From Saprospiraceae bacterium (lineage in GTDB: Bacteria; Bacteroidota; Bacteroidia; Chitinophagales; Saprospiraceae), in contig JABDPK010000149.1 of NCBI GenBank assembly GCA_013042795.1, forward strand, positions 1-21,526: a stretch of DNA of 21,526 nucleotides, written 5' to 3'. The position numbers and the translations under genes were made by a program. Shown piece after piece: positions 9,501 through 16,519 of this stretch (position 1 is the stretch's first letter; every line of letters begins with the position of its first letter). The notes beneath the pieces are model-generated. The model saw nothing but the letters and a program-made list of their open reading frames with translations, was not told the origin of the DNA and did not search any database.

Positions 9501-9782
9501 ATGGTGAGGAACTCTGTGTTGCTCATTGACTTTGTAAATATCAGGCTTGCAGAAGGGGCAGCTCTGAAGGATGCGGTCATAGAAGCCGGAGCTGTAAGGA
9601 CAACGCCTATCTTATTGACTGCCGGTACAGTAGTAATCGGTGCTTTTGTGATTTTATTTGATCCGATATTTCAGGGTCTGGCAATTTCATTAATGGGGGG
9701 CACAATCGTATCTACAGTTCTGACATTGCTTGTTGTACCGCTGGTTTATTATATCATTGAAAGAAAAAAACACCTAGCATAA
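6582..9782 (+). CDS. RND-family inner-membrane efflux pump (AcrB/HAE-like)
   Basis: This 1066-residue pump has the usual RND length and layout: TM1 at about 17-37, a first periplasmic porter loop, TM2-6, TM7 (about 545-565), a second porter loop and TM8-12. TM4 contains GIVVDDSIIIAEN with Asp417-Asp418, the proton-relay pair of HAE-type drug pumps. TM10 has GIMVRNSVLLIDF with Arg976-Asn977 near the position of AcrB Lys940. The heavy-metal HME pattern is absent from TM4, so a hydrophobic or organic substrate is likelier than a metal ion; the substrate itself is unknown. The N-terminus (GLAGKLAKGFISSKLT, then PREEEPQIDVPM) belongs to a distinct subgroup in which EEEPQI.VPM is conserved. It is the third gene of the operon; the next gene starts 5 nt after its stop, implying translational coupling. 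Confidence 0.94.
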   Translation: MKEGLAGKLAKGFISSKLTVLLMIVFMVVGVWSSFLIPREEEPQIDVPMADIFVGYPGASPKEVESRVVKPLEKLISNINGVEYVYATAMEEQAMVIVQFYVGEDIERSFVKLYNEINKHMDQMPAGVTFPLVKTRAIDDVPILGLTLWSDNYDDFQLRQMAEELSNEIENIRDVSATNLIGGRSRQLRVVLDKTKLSESKIDFLNIAGMIQANNQQLSAGTFSKGDEEFYINTGDFLKSVKDLEQIVVGVNQDQPVYLRQVAEITDGPEIPNNYVSFGYGNASPEKSKYSSEYQAVTLSVAKRKGADAMKIADVIISKLDHLGQTLIPDDVTVEVTRNYGETASQKVSELLLHLFGAIIAVTFVVMLAMGWRGGLVVFLSVPITFALTLLSYYMLDYTLNRITLFALVFVTGIVVDDSIIIAENMHRHFKMNRLPFKQAALYAINEVGNPTILATFTVIASVLPMAFVSGLMGPYMSPMPIGASIAMLLSLFVALTITPYLGYIFLREKDKNGKKKVKAEKELSDTLIYRIYNWFERPLIESRIKRYLFLGITFLLLIGSVAMFFTKSVAVKMLPFDNKNEFQVIIDMPEGTTLERTAGVTREIAQYISQKDEVMSYQSYVGTSAPITFNGLVRHYDLRGGSNMADIQVNLTDKHDRDLQSHDIAKAYRPGVQKIAAKYNANVKIVEVPPGPPVLSTIVAEVYGPDYDEQIRLAGQVEDILRNTVDVVDIDCMAEEDQKEFEFSVDKVKAMNYGVSPQQISQTMNMALSERPVSTLYQEESHTPVGIVLALDESDKTSVSDISALKIKSAMDQMVSVSELVNIKEELREKNIYRKNQKRVVYVLADMAGELESPVYAILGMSDKLKAMDLPEGFSMNELYLSQPEFVDDYTVKWDGEWQITLEVFRDLGIAFLGVIIIIYILIVGWFQNFKAPVVMMVAIPLSLVGIVLGHWLMGAFFTATSFIGMIALAGIMVRNSVLLIDFVNIRLAEGAALKDAVIEAGAVRTTPILLTAGTVVIGAFVILFDPIFQGLAISLMGGTIVSTVLTLLVVPLVYYIIERKKHLA

Positions 9783-9787
9783 TAATT

Positions 9788-10108
9788 ATGGATACAAACA
9801 ATATGAAACTACTCATAGTCACTGCAGTAGAAGAATTTCATGGAGAAATCAGGAGTCTTTTTAAAAAGGCAGGGATTGAAAATTTCAGCAGTTCAGAAAT
9901 CGACGGATTTAAAAATCAGAATGCGCTTCGGGTAAGTACCTCATGGTTTCCGGGAGAAAAAGGTGCCAATGAGTCCAGCCTGTTTTTTTCCTTTACAGCT
10001 GAAGAAAAGATCGACACCTTTTTTGAAATGATAAAAGATTTCAATGAAAAAATATTATCTCCAAATCCGGTCAGAGCTATTGTTGTACCTATCGAAAAGA
10101 TAGTTTAG
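9788..10108 (+). CDS. Small PII-like (DUF3240-like) protein, last gene of the RND operon
   Basis: The gene encodes 106 residues without a signal peptide, so the protein should be cytoplasmic. Predicted order is beta (KLLIVTAVEE, about 7-16), helix (about 17-30), beta (SSEIDGF, about 35-41), a long variable loop, beta (SSLFFSFTA), helix (EEKIDTFFEMIKDFNEKI) and beta (RAIVVPIEKIV). This is the ferredoxin-like arrangement of PII/GlnB-like proteins, and the loop WFPGEKGANE sits where the T-loop would be. The closest family I can name is DUF3240, PII-like proteins found beside RND genes; the assignment is from pattern memory, not a search. A regulatory or assembly role on the pump is inference. 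Start: ATG at 9788; a second in-frame ATG at 9803 precedes the first strand directly and is an alternative. Confidence 0.75.
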   Translation: MDTNNMKLLIVTAVEEFHGEIRSLFKKAGIENFSSSEIDGFKNQNALRVSTSWFPGEKGANESSLFFSFTAEEKIDTFFEMIKDFNEKILSPNPVRAIVVPIEKIV

Positions 10109-10110
10109 TC

Positions 10111-10125
10111 TGAATATAATATTCA
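10111..10125. promoter_or_regulatory. 15-nt palindrome next to the diheme lipoprotein promoter
   Basis: TGAATAT and ATATTCA are perfect 7-nt arms around a central A. The palindrome lies 2 nt after the stop of the PII-like gene and ends 4 nt before the -7 box at 10130, so a bound protein would cover the -33/-7 spacer. This is operator-like geometry. It is AT-rich, which raises the chance of coincidence. Confidence 0.4.
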
Positions 10126-10129
10126 AAAG

Positions 10130-10137
10130 TACCTTTG
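10130..10137 (+). promoter_or_regulatory. -7 promoter element for the diheme lipoprotein gene
   Basis: TACCTTTG matches TAnnTTTG exactly and is followed by GTAT, leaving a leader of about 20-25 nt before the ATG at 10163. The -33 region has only TTTAG rather than TTTG (about 10104-10108). The gene therefore may be expressed separately from the RND operon in front of it. Confidence 0.5.
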
Positions 10138-10162
10138 TATAAAATCGCCACTAATAAAAAAT

Positions 10163-11134
10163 ATGAAAAACTATAGTTTCTTTGGATTGCTGGTTATATC
10201 TCTTTTGATGTCTACAGGATGTTCCCAGGGCTCCGGGTCTGATAAAAGATCTGCTTTAAAAGTCATCGACAACCCCAAATTATATGCTGAAGGCTTCAAG
10301 TTGGTAAATCAGAATTGTATTACCTGTCATTCTCCATCTGCAACAATAGATAACCGGATAGCACCTCCCCTGGCTGCAGTTAAAACCCATTACCTGGATG
10401 ATACAGACAGTAAAGAAGAATTTATCACTGAAATGGTTGAATTCATTTTAAAACCGAGCCTTGAAAAATCGAAAATGCCCAAGGCTGTAGAACGATTCAA
10501 CCTGATGCCTTTGCTGGGGTACTCCAAAGAACAATTGACAGAAGTGGCCAATTATCTCTACCACGCAGAAGTTGAAAAACCGGATTGGTTTGAAAAACAC
10601 TATGAGGAAGAAAAGGCTGAGTTCATGAAATATGCTTCGGATGATACAGAAGACTACCTGAAAAAAGGATTGGGCCTTGCATTGTCAACAAAAGCTATTC
10701 TGGGTAAGAACCTGATGGGCGCCATTAAGGAAAAAGGGACTGCTAATGCATTGGGATTTTGCAGTTTACGTGCTGTTCCTCTGACTGATAGCATGTCTAT
10801 GAGGTTGAATGCAAAAATTAAGAGAGTTTCAGATAAAAACAGGAATCCGGAAAATGCAGCTAATGTGGAGGAGTTGGCATATATTAAACAAGCCAAACTG
10901 GATATTTCTGAGAACGGGAATGCCAGTCCTCAAACGATTGAGAAAGAGAGCATGATCGTCGGATATTATCCCATCATGACAAATCAAATGTGTTTGCAAT
11001 GTCATGGAAATCCCGGAGAAAATATTGATGAAGAAACCCTGGCAAGGATTGATAATTTGTACCCTGCAGATGTAGCAAGGGGATATGGACCGAATGAATT
11101 GCGAGGTATCTGGGTAGTGGAAATGAAGAAGTAA
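10163..11134 (+). CDS. Diheme lipoprotein: cytochrome c domain fused to DUF3365 (Tll0287-like) heme domain
   Basis: This 323-residue protein has a lipoprotein signal (MSTGC, Cys20), so it is periplasmic or surface-facing and lipid-anchored. The first domain (about 38-145) is a small cytochrome c with heme motif CITCH at 52-56; Met in KSKMPK is a plausible axial ligand. The second domain (about 150-323) matches DUF3365/Tll0287-like proteins, with ALGFCSLRAVPLTD, a RNPENAAN segment and a second heme motif CLQCH at 277-281. DUF3365 domains are otherwise seen as stand-alone heme proteins or as sensor domains of kinases. Here the domain sits behind an electron-carrier domain, so redox sensing or electron transfer is likely but unproven. 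The gene lies 54 nt after the RND operon and converges with the TonB receptor gene, leaving only 9 nt between stops. Confidence 0.85.
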   Translation: MKNYSFFGLLVISLLMSTGCSQGSGSDKRSALKVIDNPKLYAEGFKLVNQNCITCHSPSATIDNRIAPPLAAVKTHYLDDTDSKEEFITEMVEFILKPSLEKSKMPKAVERFNLMPLLGYSKEQLTEVANYLYHAEVEKPDWFEKHYEEEKAEFMKYASDDTEDYLKKGLGLALSTKAILGKNLMGAIKEKGTANALGFCSLRAVPLTDSMSMRLNAKIKRVSDKNRNPENAANVEELAYIKQAKLDISENGNASPQTIEKESMIVGYYPIMTNQMCLQCHGNPGENIDEETLARIDNLYPADVARGYGPNELRGIWVVEMKK

Positions 11135-11143
11135 TACTTCCTG

Positions 11144-12994
11144 CTAAAGAGATGCCTGCAAGCCAATTTTAAACCTTACCGGGGCCGGACTAAACCCATA
11201 CACTTCGTAATAATGAGTATCAGTGATATTCCTGATATTAAGAAACCAGTTCATAGATGCATTTTGCCTGAAGTTAATATTAAGATCGACCAGGAAATAA
11301 GGGTCCAATATGACATCAAAAGTTTCAAAACTCATAGAATCGAAATAGCTGTCGGCTCTTTCACCAACCCATCTTGCATTAATCCTGGATTGAAATTTAT
11401 CATTAAATGCATAAACCAATGATCCATCTACCTGGTGTTTAGGTCTTCGCAAAAGATTGGTTCTGCTTACAGGCATTCCCGCAGCCTGGGTTTCTCTATT
11501 ACCCATAAGATAAACATATGAAATATGAGCTCTTAATTTTTCAGAGAGCTGGTACGCGTCCCTGATTTCAAGACCATAATTATATGCCTCGTCCAGATTG
11601 TCATAAATAAATTCGGGAGAGAAAATGATCAGTTGGTTAAAGTTAAAATAAAACAGATTTAAGGCGATCCTGTTTTTTTGGCCTTCGTGTTCTATCCCGG
11701 TTTGTAAGGATTTACTCTTTTGAGCTTTAAGATTTGGGTTGGCACCAAAAGGGCCGTACAATTGAGCAAGTAACGGTGCTTTGAAACCTGTACTCCAATT
11801 TCCGTAAACTCTCAAATCAGGGTTGGGAAAATATGAAGCACTAAAACTATAATCATGACTTACTCCAAAATCTGAATTATCTGTAAACCTGTATCCGGCT
11901 TCGAACTTTATATATGAACTCAGATTGCAGATGAGGTTTAAATACGGACTATGTACAATCATATCCGCGATGTCTGTCACTGATTCGTTGTTCTGGTATT
12001 GATAACCCATGGTTAGATTCAGTTGATCGCTGATTTGAGTAGATCCAAAAAGGTCTGCATTCCATGCCTGTCCCTCATAAATAAAATCTCCAAATTCAGT
12101 TTTGAATATCCTGTCAGAGGAGGTGCGTGCCAGCAATATGGATAGACTGTTGACGTCTTTCTGATATAATGAAGAAAAAGAAAAACGCTGAGCGCTCGCA
12201 TCATAAGCTGAAGTGCCATCGGTAAAAGCACCATCGTCATACATGGATTCCCATTCAGTTTGCGTTCCTGTCAACCTGATCTTCCAGTAATCAGTAAGCT
12301 GATACCCCAGTCCGGCATCAAGATTTATTTTTTCATATCCATCATTATCAAAATCCGAATTGCCGCTCTCGTCTTCCGCTTCTGAAATGCCTTTGGAATC
12401 AGAATACTGACCCTGTAAAAAGTAAGACAAGCGGTTGGATTTTCCATTTATTGAAGCATCCATTTCCATTGTATTGAATGATCCATAAGCTAAAGATGCA
12501 GATGCATTAAATTGATCTTCATGATTTTTACTAATGATATTGATGACACCTGCCACTGCATCCGAACCATAAAGAACGGATTGATTGCCTTTCAATATTT
12601 CTATCCGATCCACCTGTGCAAGATTGAGTAATCTCATATCGAATGATCCGCCGATACTTGTTGGATCATGAATGGGTTGTCCATCCAGCAGGAAAAGTGT
12701 AAAATCGCTTTCTGTGCCCTGGGTATAAATGATCTGATCTTTACCCGGATTACTCAGACTTCCATTTACAGTGATCCCGGGAACTTGATCAAGTATGTCC
12801 CCTAATCTGGAATATGAAGACTCACGGATTTCCCTGGAAGAGATAGTAATAATATTCTTTGTGCTTTGTTTGGAAGTTTTTGGAATCTTGGAGTCGGTTA
12901 TAACTATGGTTTCAATATGCGTACTGTCTTTGATATTCTGTGCAGACAATGAAAATGCAACAACGACGAGGCAAATAATTAGAAATGATTTCAT
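11144..12994 (-). CDS. TonB-dependent outer-membrane receptor, BtuB-like size
   Basis: I place the start at the ATG at 12994 (616 residues), giving a signal peptide MKSFLIICLVVVAFSLSAQ; a longer reading starts at a TTG at 13060 and adds 22 residues that do not look like a signal. After cleavage, ETIVIT (28-33) resembles a TonB box of the BtuB kind. The plug domain (about 40-155) contains DILDQVPGI, FLLDGQPIHDP and IEILKGNQSVLYGSDAVAGVINI, and a 22-strand barrel should follow. It lacks the N-terminal carboxypeptidase-like domain of SusC-type receptors. The length is close to that of E. coli BtuB, but cobalamin specificity is only a guess. The last residue is Leu (GLQASL), whereas most such barrels end in an aromatic residue. 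It is divergent from the DUF418 gene (105 nt between starts). Confidence 0.88.
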   Translation of the reverse strand: MKSFLIICLVVVAFSLSAQNIKDSTHIETIVITDSKIPKTSKQSTKNIITISSREIRESSYSRLGDILDQVPGITVNGSLSNPGKDQIIYTQGTESDFTLFLLDGQPIHDPTSIGGSFDMRLLNLAQVDRIEILKGNQSVLYGSDAVAGVINIISKNHEDQFNASASLAYGSFNTMEMDASINGKSNRLSYFLQGQYSDSKGISEAEDESGNSDFDNDGYEKINLDAGLGYQLTDYWKIRLTGTQTEWESMYDDGAFTDGTSAYDASAQRFSFSSLYQKDVNSLSILLARTSSDRIFKTEFGDFIYEGQAWNADLFGSTQISDQLNLTMGYQYQNNESVTDIADMIVHSPYLNLICNLSSYIKFEAGYRFTDNSDFGVSHDYSFSASYFPNPDLRVYGNWSTGFKAPLLAQLYGPFGANPNLKAQKSKSLQTGIEHEGQKNRIALNLFYFNFNQLIIFSPEFIYDNLDEAYNYGLEIRDAYQLSEKLRAHISYVYLMGNRETQAAGMPVSRTNLLRRPKHQVDGSLVYAFNDKFQSRINARWVGERADSYFDSMSFETFDVILDPYFLVDLNINFRQNASMNWFLNIRNITDTHYYEVYGFSPAPVRFKIGLQASL

Positions 12995-13099
12995 TAGTTT
13001 CAAATTGGAGCGCAATATATTGAAATTAAAGAATCGAAATATTTTTAATTCTCTATCCAAACTCTGAATATATCTTACGAAAGTATCTCAAGATTTCAT

Positions 13100-14317
13100 A
13101 TGACAACGATTAAACCAACCTCGGCATCGAACCGGATAGATTCCCTTGATATTCTCAGGGGCTTTGCATTATTAGGTATCCTGATCATGAATATGATTTC
13201 ATTTTCGATGGTGGGCGCAAATTACCTCAATCCGATGGCAGAAGGACAACTCCAGGGCGCAGATGAATGGGCATTCATCTTTAGTCAGTTGTTTGCCAAT
13301 CAGAAATTCATGTCTTTATTTTCCATCCTGTTCGGCGCAGGTATTATTTTGATGACTGACAGGATGGTAGCTAAGGGAAGCAGCCCGGCAAAGAGGCATT
13401 ATTCAAGAAACTTTTGGTTGTTGTTATTTGGACTAGCGCATGCATACCTCATCTGGATGGGGGATATACTTGTGCCTTATGCGATATGTTCTTTATGGGT
13501 TTATTTATTCAGGAAGAAATCAGCTAAGACATTATTCATATTAGCTGCTGTGTTTTATTTTATAGTACTGGTTCTGGGTTTGATGACGGGATTTTCCATG
13601 CCGTACTGGGGCGAAGCAGAAATTGCAGAATTATGTACAGGCTGGGTACCATCAGGGGAAGCTATAGCAACAGAAACTGCTGCCTACAAAGGAAGCTGGC
13701 TTGATCAAATGCCAGTCAGGGCATCAGGTGCCTTTTATCTTGAAACCTTCGTCTTTGTATTTAGCATGGGATGGCAGATAACAGGGTTAATGTTGATTGG
13801 AATGGGTTTGTATAAAACAAAGGTTATCACTGCTGAACGCTCTTCTTCGTTTTATAAGAAAATGATGTTGTCAGGATTTGGTTTGGGTCTTACTCTAGGT
13901 ATTATCGGTTTGTTCCAGAACTATAAGAATGACTGGTCTTGCGAATATTCATTCTTCATTGGAAGCCAGTTTAACTTTCTTGGCAGTCTTCCTATGGCTT
14001 TAGGGTATATTGGATTGATCATGTGGTTGAGTAAAAGTAAAGTTGCTGAATTGTTGAAAGAATGGCTTGCACCGGTAGGGCGAACGGCATTGAGTAATTA
14101 TCTTATGCAATCAATTATAGTGACTCTGATATTTTATGGTCATGGATTAGGACTGTTTGGTACAGTTGGCAGGGCTGAGCAATGGTTATTTATTTTAGGT
14201 ATCTGGCTGGCTCAAGTTATTGTTTCAAGATGGTGGATGAAGCATTACCGTTTTGGTCCTTTTGAATGGGTATGGAGATCTTTGACTTATGGGAAGATGC
14301 AGGCAATGAAGAAATAA
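13100..14317 (+). CDS. DUF418 (YeiB-like) polytopic membrane protein
   Basis: This 405-residue integral membrane protein has several hydrophobic segments and the two hallmark regions of the DUF418 family: RIDSLDILRGFALLGILIMN near the N-terminus (about 12-31), and near the C-terminus SNYLMQSIIVTLIFYG followed by RFGPFEWVWRSLTYGK. The family is widespread; its molecular function is not established, though it is related to acyltransferase-like membrane proteins. The gene stands alone between the divergent TonB receptor and the convergent CorA gene. I see no convincing promoter. The palindrome CAATATATTG (13013-13022) lies in the shared upstream region but is AT-rich and short. Confidence 0.88.
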   Translation: MTTIKPTSASNRIDSLDILRGFALLGILIMNMISFSMVGANYLNPMAEGQLQGADEWAFIFSQLFANQKFMSLFSILFGAGIILMTDRMVAKGSSPAKRHYSRNFWLLLFGLAHAYLIWMGDILVPYAICSLWVYLFRKKSAKTLFILAAVFYFIVLVLGLMTGFSMPYWGEAEIAELCTGWVPSGEAIATETAAYKGSWLDQMPVRASGAFYLETFVFVFSMGWQITGLMLIGMGLYKTKVITAERSSSFYKKMMLSGFGLGLTLGIIGLFQNYKNDWSCEYSFFIGSQFNFLGSLPMALGYIGLIMWLSKSKVAELLKEWLAPVGRTALSNYLMQSIIVTLIFYGHGLGLFGTVGRAEQWLFILGIWLAQVIVSRWWMKHYRFGPFEWVWRSLTYGKMQAMKK

Positions 14318-14373
14318 CTGTAATCAGGAAAAAATTATACAATAATTTGAGCGATAACTAGATCTGTTAAATG

Positions 14374-15429
14374 TCAAAACCACTTCTTTTTCTTAAAGAA
14401 AAATAGAAGAGTCAGGAAAAGAATCATCATAATTCCCAGGAGGTAGAAATATCCATACTTGAAATGTAATTCCGGCATATTGTCGAAGTTCATTCCATAT
14501 AATCCTGCCAAAAAGGACAGTGGTACAAATATGGTTGTGATAATGGTCAGGATCTGCATGACTTTGTTCATCTTGAAACTGATTTCTGAGAGATACAAGT
14601 CCTGTAGACCATTTAGCAAGTCCCGGTAATTTTCAACTGTGTCCAGAAGCTGGACAACATGATCGTATAAATCACGAATGTACAGGATTGTATCGGACGC
14701 GATAAACTGGCTGTCAGATTTTGAAAACTGGCTTAAGCTTTCACGTAAAGAGAGTATGGATTTTCTAACGATCAATAATTCCTTTTTGAGATTGTGTATT
14801 CTGGATTTGATTGTATGATCGGGGTCTTCAAGAAGATCATCTTCAACTTTTTCGATTAATTCCCCGATACTATCCAGTACATAATAGTAGTGATCGACCG
14901 TATTATCTAGCAATGAATAGACCAGGTAATCTGCACCTTTATTTCTGATTCTTCCAGCCGATGTTCTGATACGTTCACGTATCGGTTGAAACAAGTCAGT
15001 ATCACTTTCCTGGAATGAGATGACGAGTCCTGTTTTGAAGAACAGACTAACTTGCTCGGTCCTGACTTTTAATTCATTTTTATCGAGATGGAATGCTCTG
15101 ATTATAAACAAATTACCAGAGCTATATTGTTCAAATTTTGGTCTTTGATAGATATCAACGACATCTTCCTGTATGAGTGGATGGATCTGGAATAACTTTC
15201 CCAAAGCAGTTATCAAATCAGTATCATGCAAACCACGAATATCATACCAGTCAACTTTTTCATCAGGTGATTCATTAATGATGATATCATTTTTGGTATC
15301 GTAAGACTGATCTGTAAATGAATCAGAATCATATTGCAGGTAATGAATATATGCAGTCTCTACTTTGCGGTTCCCGGTAAAAATGACGGAACCTGGTGGC
15401 AAACCAATTTTCTTTCTTCTTTTGGCCAT
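14374..15429 (-). CDS. corA: CorA-family magnesium/cobalt transporter
   Basis: This 351-residue protein has the CorA layout: a large N-terminal cytoplasmic domain, a long stalk helix region (about 190-280) and two C-terminal membrane helices. The diagnostic YGMN motif is at 311-314 at the end of the first helix, followed by the loop FDNMPEL that enters the pore mouth. It ends in a lysine-rich tail (KKKKWF). It should form a homopentameric channel for Mg2+, possibly Co2+ or Ni2+. The gene follows the MscS gene by 30 nt on the same strand, so the two are probably cotranscribed. Start: ATG at 15429. The Lys-codon stretch near the 3' end makes an AT-rich inverted sequence that is coding, not a terminator. 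Confidence 0.93.
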   Translation of the reverse strand: MAKRRKKIGLPPGSVIFTGNRKVETAYIHYLQYDSDSFTDQSYDTKNDIIINESPDEKVDWYDIRGLHDTDLITALGKLFQIHPLIQEDVVDIYQRPKFEQYSSGNLFIIRAFHLDKNELKVRTEQVSLFFKTGLVISFQESDTDLFQPIRERIRTSAGRIRNKGADYLVYSLLDNTVDHYYYVLDSIGELIEKVEDDLLEDPDHTIKSRIHNLKKELLIVRKSILSLRESLSQFSKSDSQFIASDTILYIRDLYDHVVQLLDTVENYRDLLNGLQDLYLSEISFKMNKVMQILTIITTIFVPLSFLAGLYGMNFDNMPELHFKYGYFYLLGIMMILFLTLLFFFKKKKWF

Positions 15430-15459
15430 ATTTTCCAGTTAGCTATGGATGAAATGATA

Positions 15460-16293
15460 TTAACTGCTGTTTTTATGAATGATATTTCGATATGGAAAGG
15501 GTATTTCGATGCCTTCTGCATCAAATCTTTTTTTAATACTCTCATATAGGTCACAACTCATCACAAAACCATCAACGGCATCCTTAGACCATGCCCATGC
15601 TCTCAAATTAACTGAATATTCACCAAGTGATAAAACACGAACCGGAACTTCCGGGATGCCTTCAGCGATTTGTTCTTCGGTTCTAGGGTCTACATGCATA
15701 GGATGATCAAGAACTTCTGACTCCATAATTCTTTTGGCCAGATCAATATCAGAATCATAACTAATACCTATCTCAATCCACTTACATATCTTATCATCGG
15801 CAAAATCAGCATTAATGATGATCTCATCACTGATGACTGCATTTGGAATTAATATTCTTCGATTTTCAAAATCACGAATCACAGTATGCCTTAAAGTAAT
15901 ATCTTCAACTACACCGTTTAAATCCCGGATTTTCAATCTGTCGTTTACCCTGAATGGTTTAAAAATGACAATAAAAAAACCGCTTATGATATTACTCAAT
16001 GCATGCTGGGATGCAAATCCTAAAGCTACGGCCATGATTCCTGCACCTGCAAGCATCGAATTGGCAAGCGCACGAAGGTTTGGCATTATGTAGATTGCCG
16101 CACCAAATCCAACAAGATAAATCATTGCAGTAACTACACGACGCAAAAATTTATAGTTGGTTGGGTCATTATTTAAATCTTCACTGGATTTCTTGATTAG
16201 TTGCCTGAATAATTTGTCAACAATTAATGCAATGAGAAAAGTTAGAACAAGAATAGCCAGGAAAAAAATCGAATATTTTAAATTAGGAGTCAA
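15460..16293 (-). CDS. Small-conductance mechanosensitive channel (MscS family)
   Basis: The gene encodes 277 residues, close to E. coli MscS. Membrane helices lie at about 7-25, 54-70 and 78-111; the third, Gly/Ala-rich helix (LAGAGIMAVALGFASQHALS) lines the pore. The MscS signature FKPFRVNDRL (111-120) and NRRILIPNAVI (144-154) of the beta domain follow, and the alpha-beta C-terminal domain ends IPFPYRNIIH. It should open under membrane tension and release solutes during hypo-osmotic shock. The start is TTG at 16293: the frame upstream is closed by a stop, and the next in-frame ATG (residue 57) would remove TM1. It is the first gene of a pair with corA. Confidence 0.92.
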   Translation of the reverse strand: MTPNLKYSIFFLAILVLTFLIALIVDKLFRQLIKKSSEDLNNDPTNYKFLRRVVTAMIYLVGFGAAIYIMPNLRALANSMLAGAGIMAVALGFASQHALSNIISGFFIVIFKPFRVNDRLKIRDLNGVVEDITLRHTVIRDFENRRILIPNAVISDEIIINADFADDKICKWIEIGISYDSDIDLAKRIMESEVLDHPMHVDPRTEEQIAEGIPEVPVRVLSLGEYSVNLRAWAWSKDAVDGFVMSCDLYESIKKRFDAEGIEIPFPYRNIIHKNSS

Positions 16294-16448
16294 TGTCCGT
16301 ATTATTTATGGATTATCAGAATATCTACAAATTGGCGATTATTTATGAAAACTAAACTATGGTTTGAATAAAATATATTGCAGGAAGAATGGCTTGTTTT
16401 ATTGTTATTCAGGAACATCTGAAAATCAAATGACTCCCATTTTACTGT

Positions 16449-16484
16449 AAAAAACAAAGACCCTACATAGAAGCAGGGTCTTTG
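16449..16484. terminator. Bidirectional intrinsic terminator
   Basis: CAAAGACCCT (16455-16464) and AGGGTCTTTG (16475-16484) are perfect 10-nt arms with a 10-nt loop. On the minus strand the stem is followed directly by six U (16454-16449), making a classical terminator for the PDZ-7TM gene ending at 16520. On the plus strand the stem is followed by ACATTTTTT (16485-16493), so it could also work in that direction, though no plus-strand gene ends nearby. It separates the PDZ-7TM transcript from the MscS-CorA unit. Confidence 0.85.
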
Positions 16485-16519
16485 ACATTTTTTACTTGAT
16501 GTAAAGCATTTTAATCTTT

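Noticed and set aside
9275..9529. Plus-strand open frame inside the RND pump gene
   Set aside because: It overlaps conserved TM8-TM10 coding sequence in another frame and its protein is Cys/His/Trp-rich without any family pattern; a shadow of the real gene.
6582..9782. Heavy-metal (CzcA/CusA) assignment for the plus-strand RND pump
   Set aside because: TM4 carries the HAE-type Asp-Asp pair in a VDDSIIIAEN context and the adaptor lacks His-rich ends, so a metal substrate is not supported.
11135..11143. Possible terminator between the convergent diheme lipoprotein and TonB receptor genes
   Set aside because: Only 9 nt separate the stops and no hairpin with a U-tract is visible in or around the gap.
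12995..13099. Cobalamin riboswitch upstream of the BtuB-like receptor
   Set aside because: The gap is 105 nt, shorter than a typical cobalamin riboswitch, and no B12-box-like sequence is seen; receptor specificity stays open.
14384..14408. AT-rich inverted sequence resembling a terminator
   Set aside because: It lies inside the 3' coding end of corA and arises from Lys and Phe codons; no clean stem and U-tract arrangement follows the stop.
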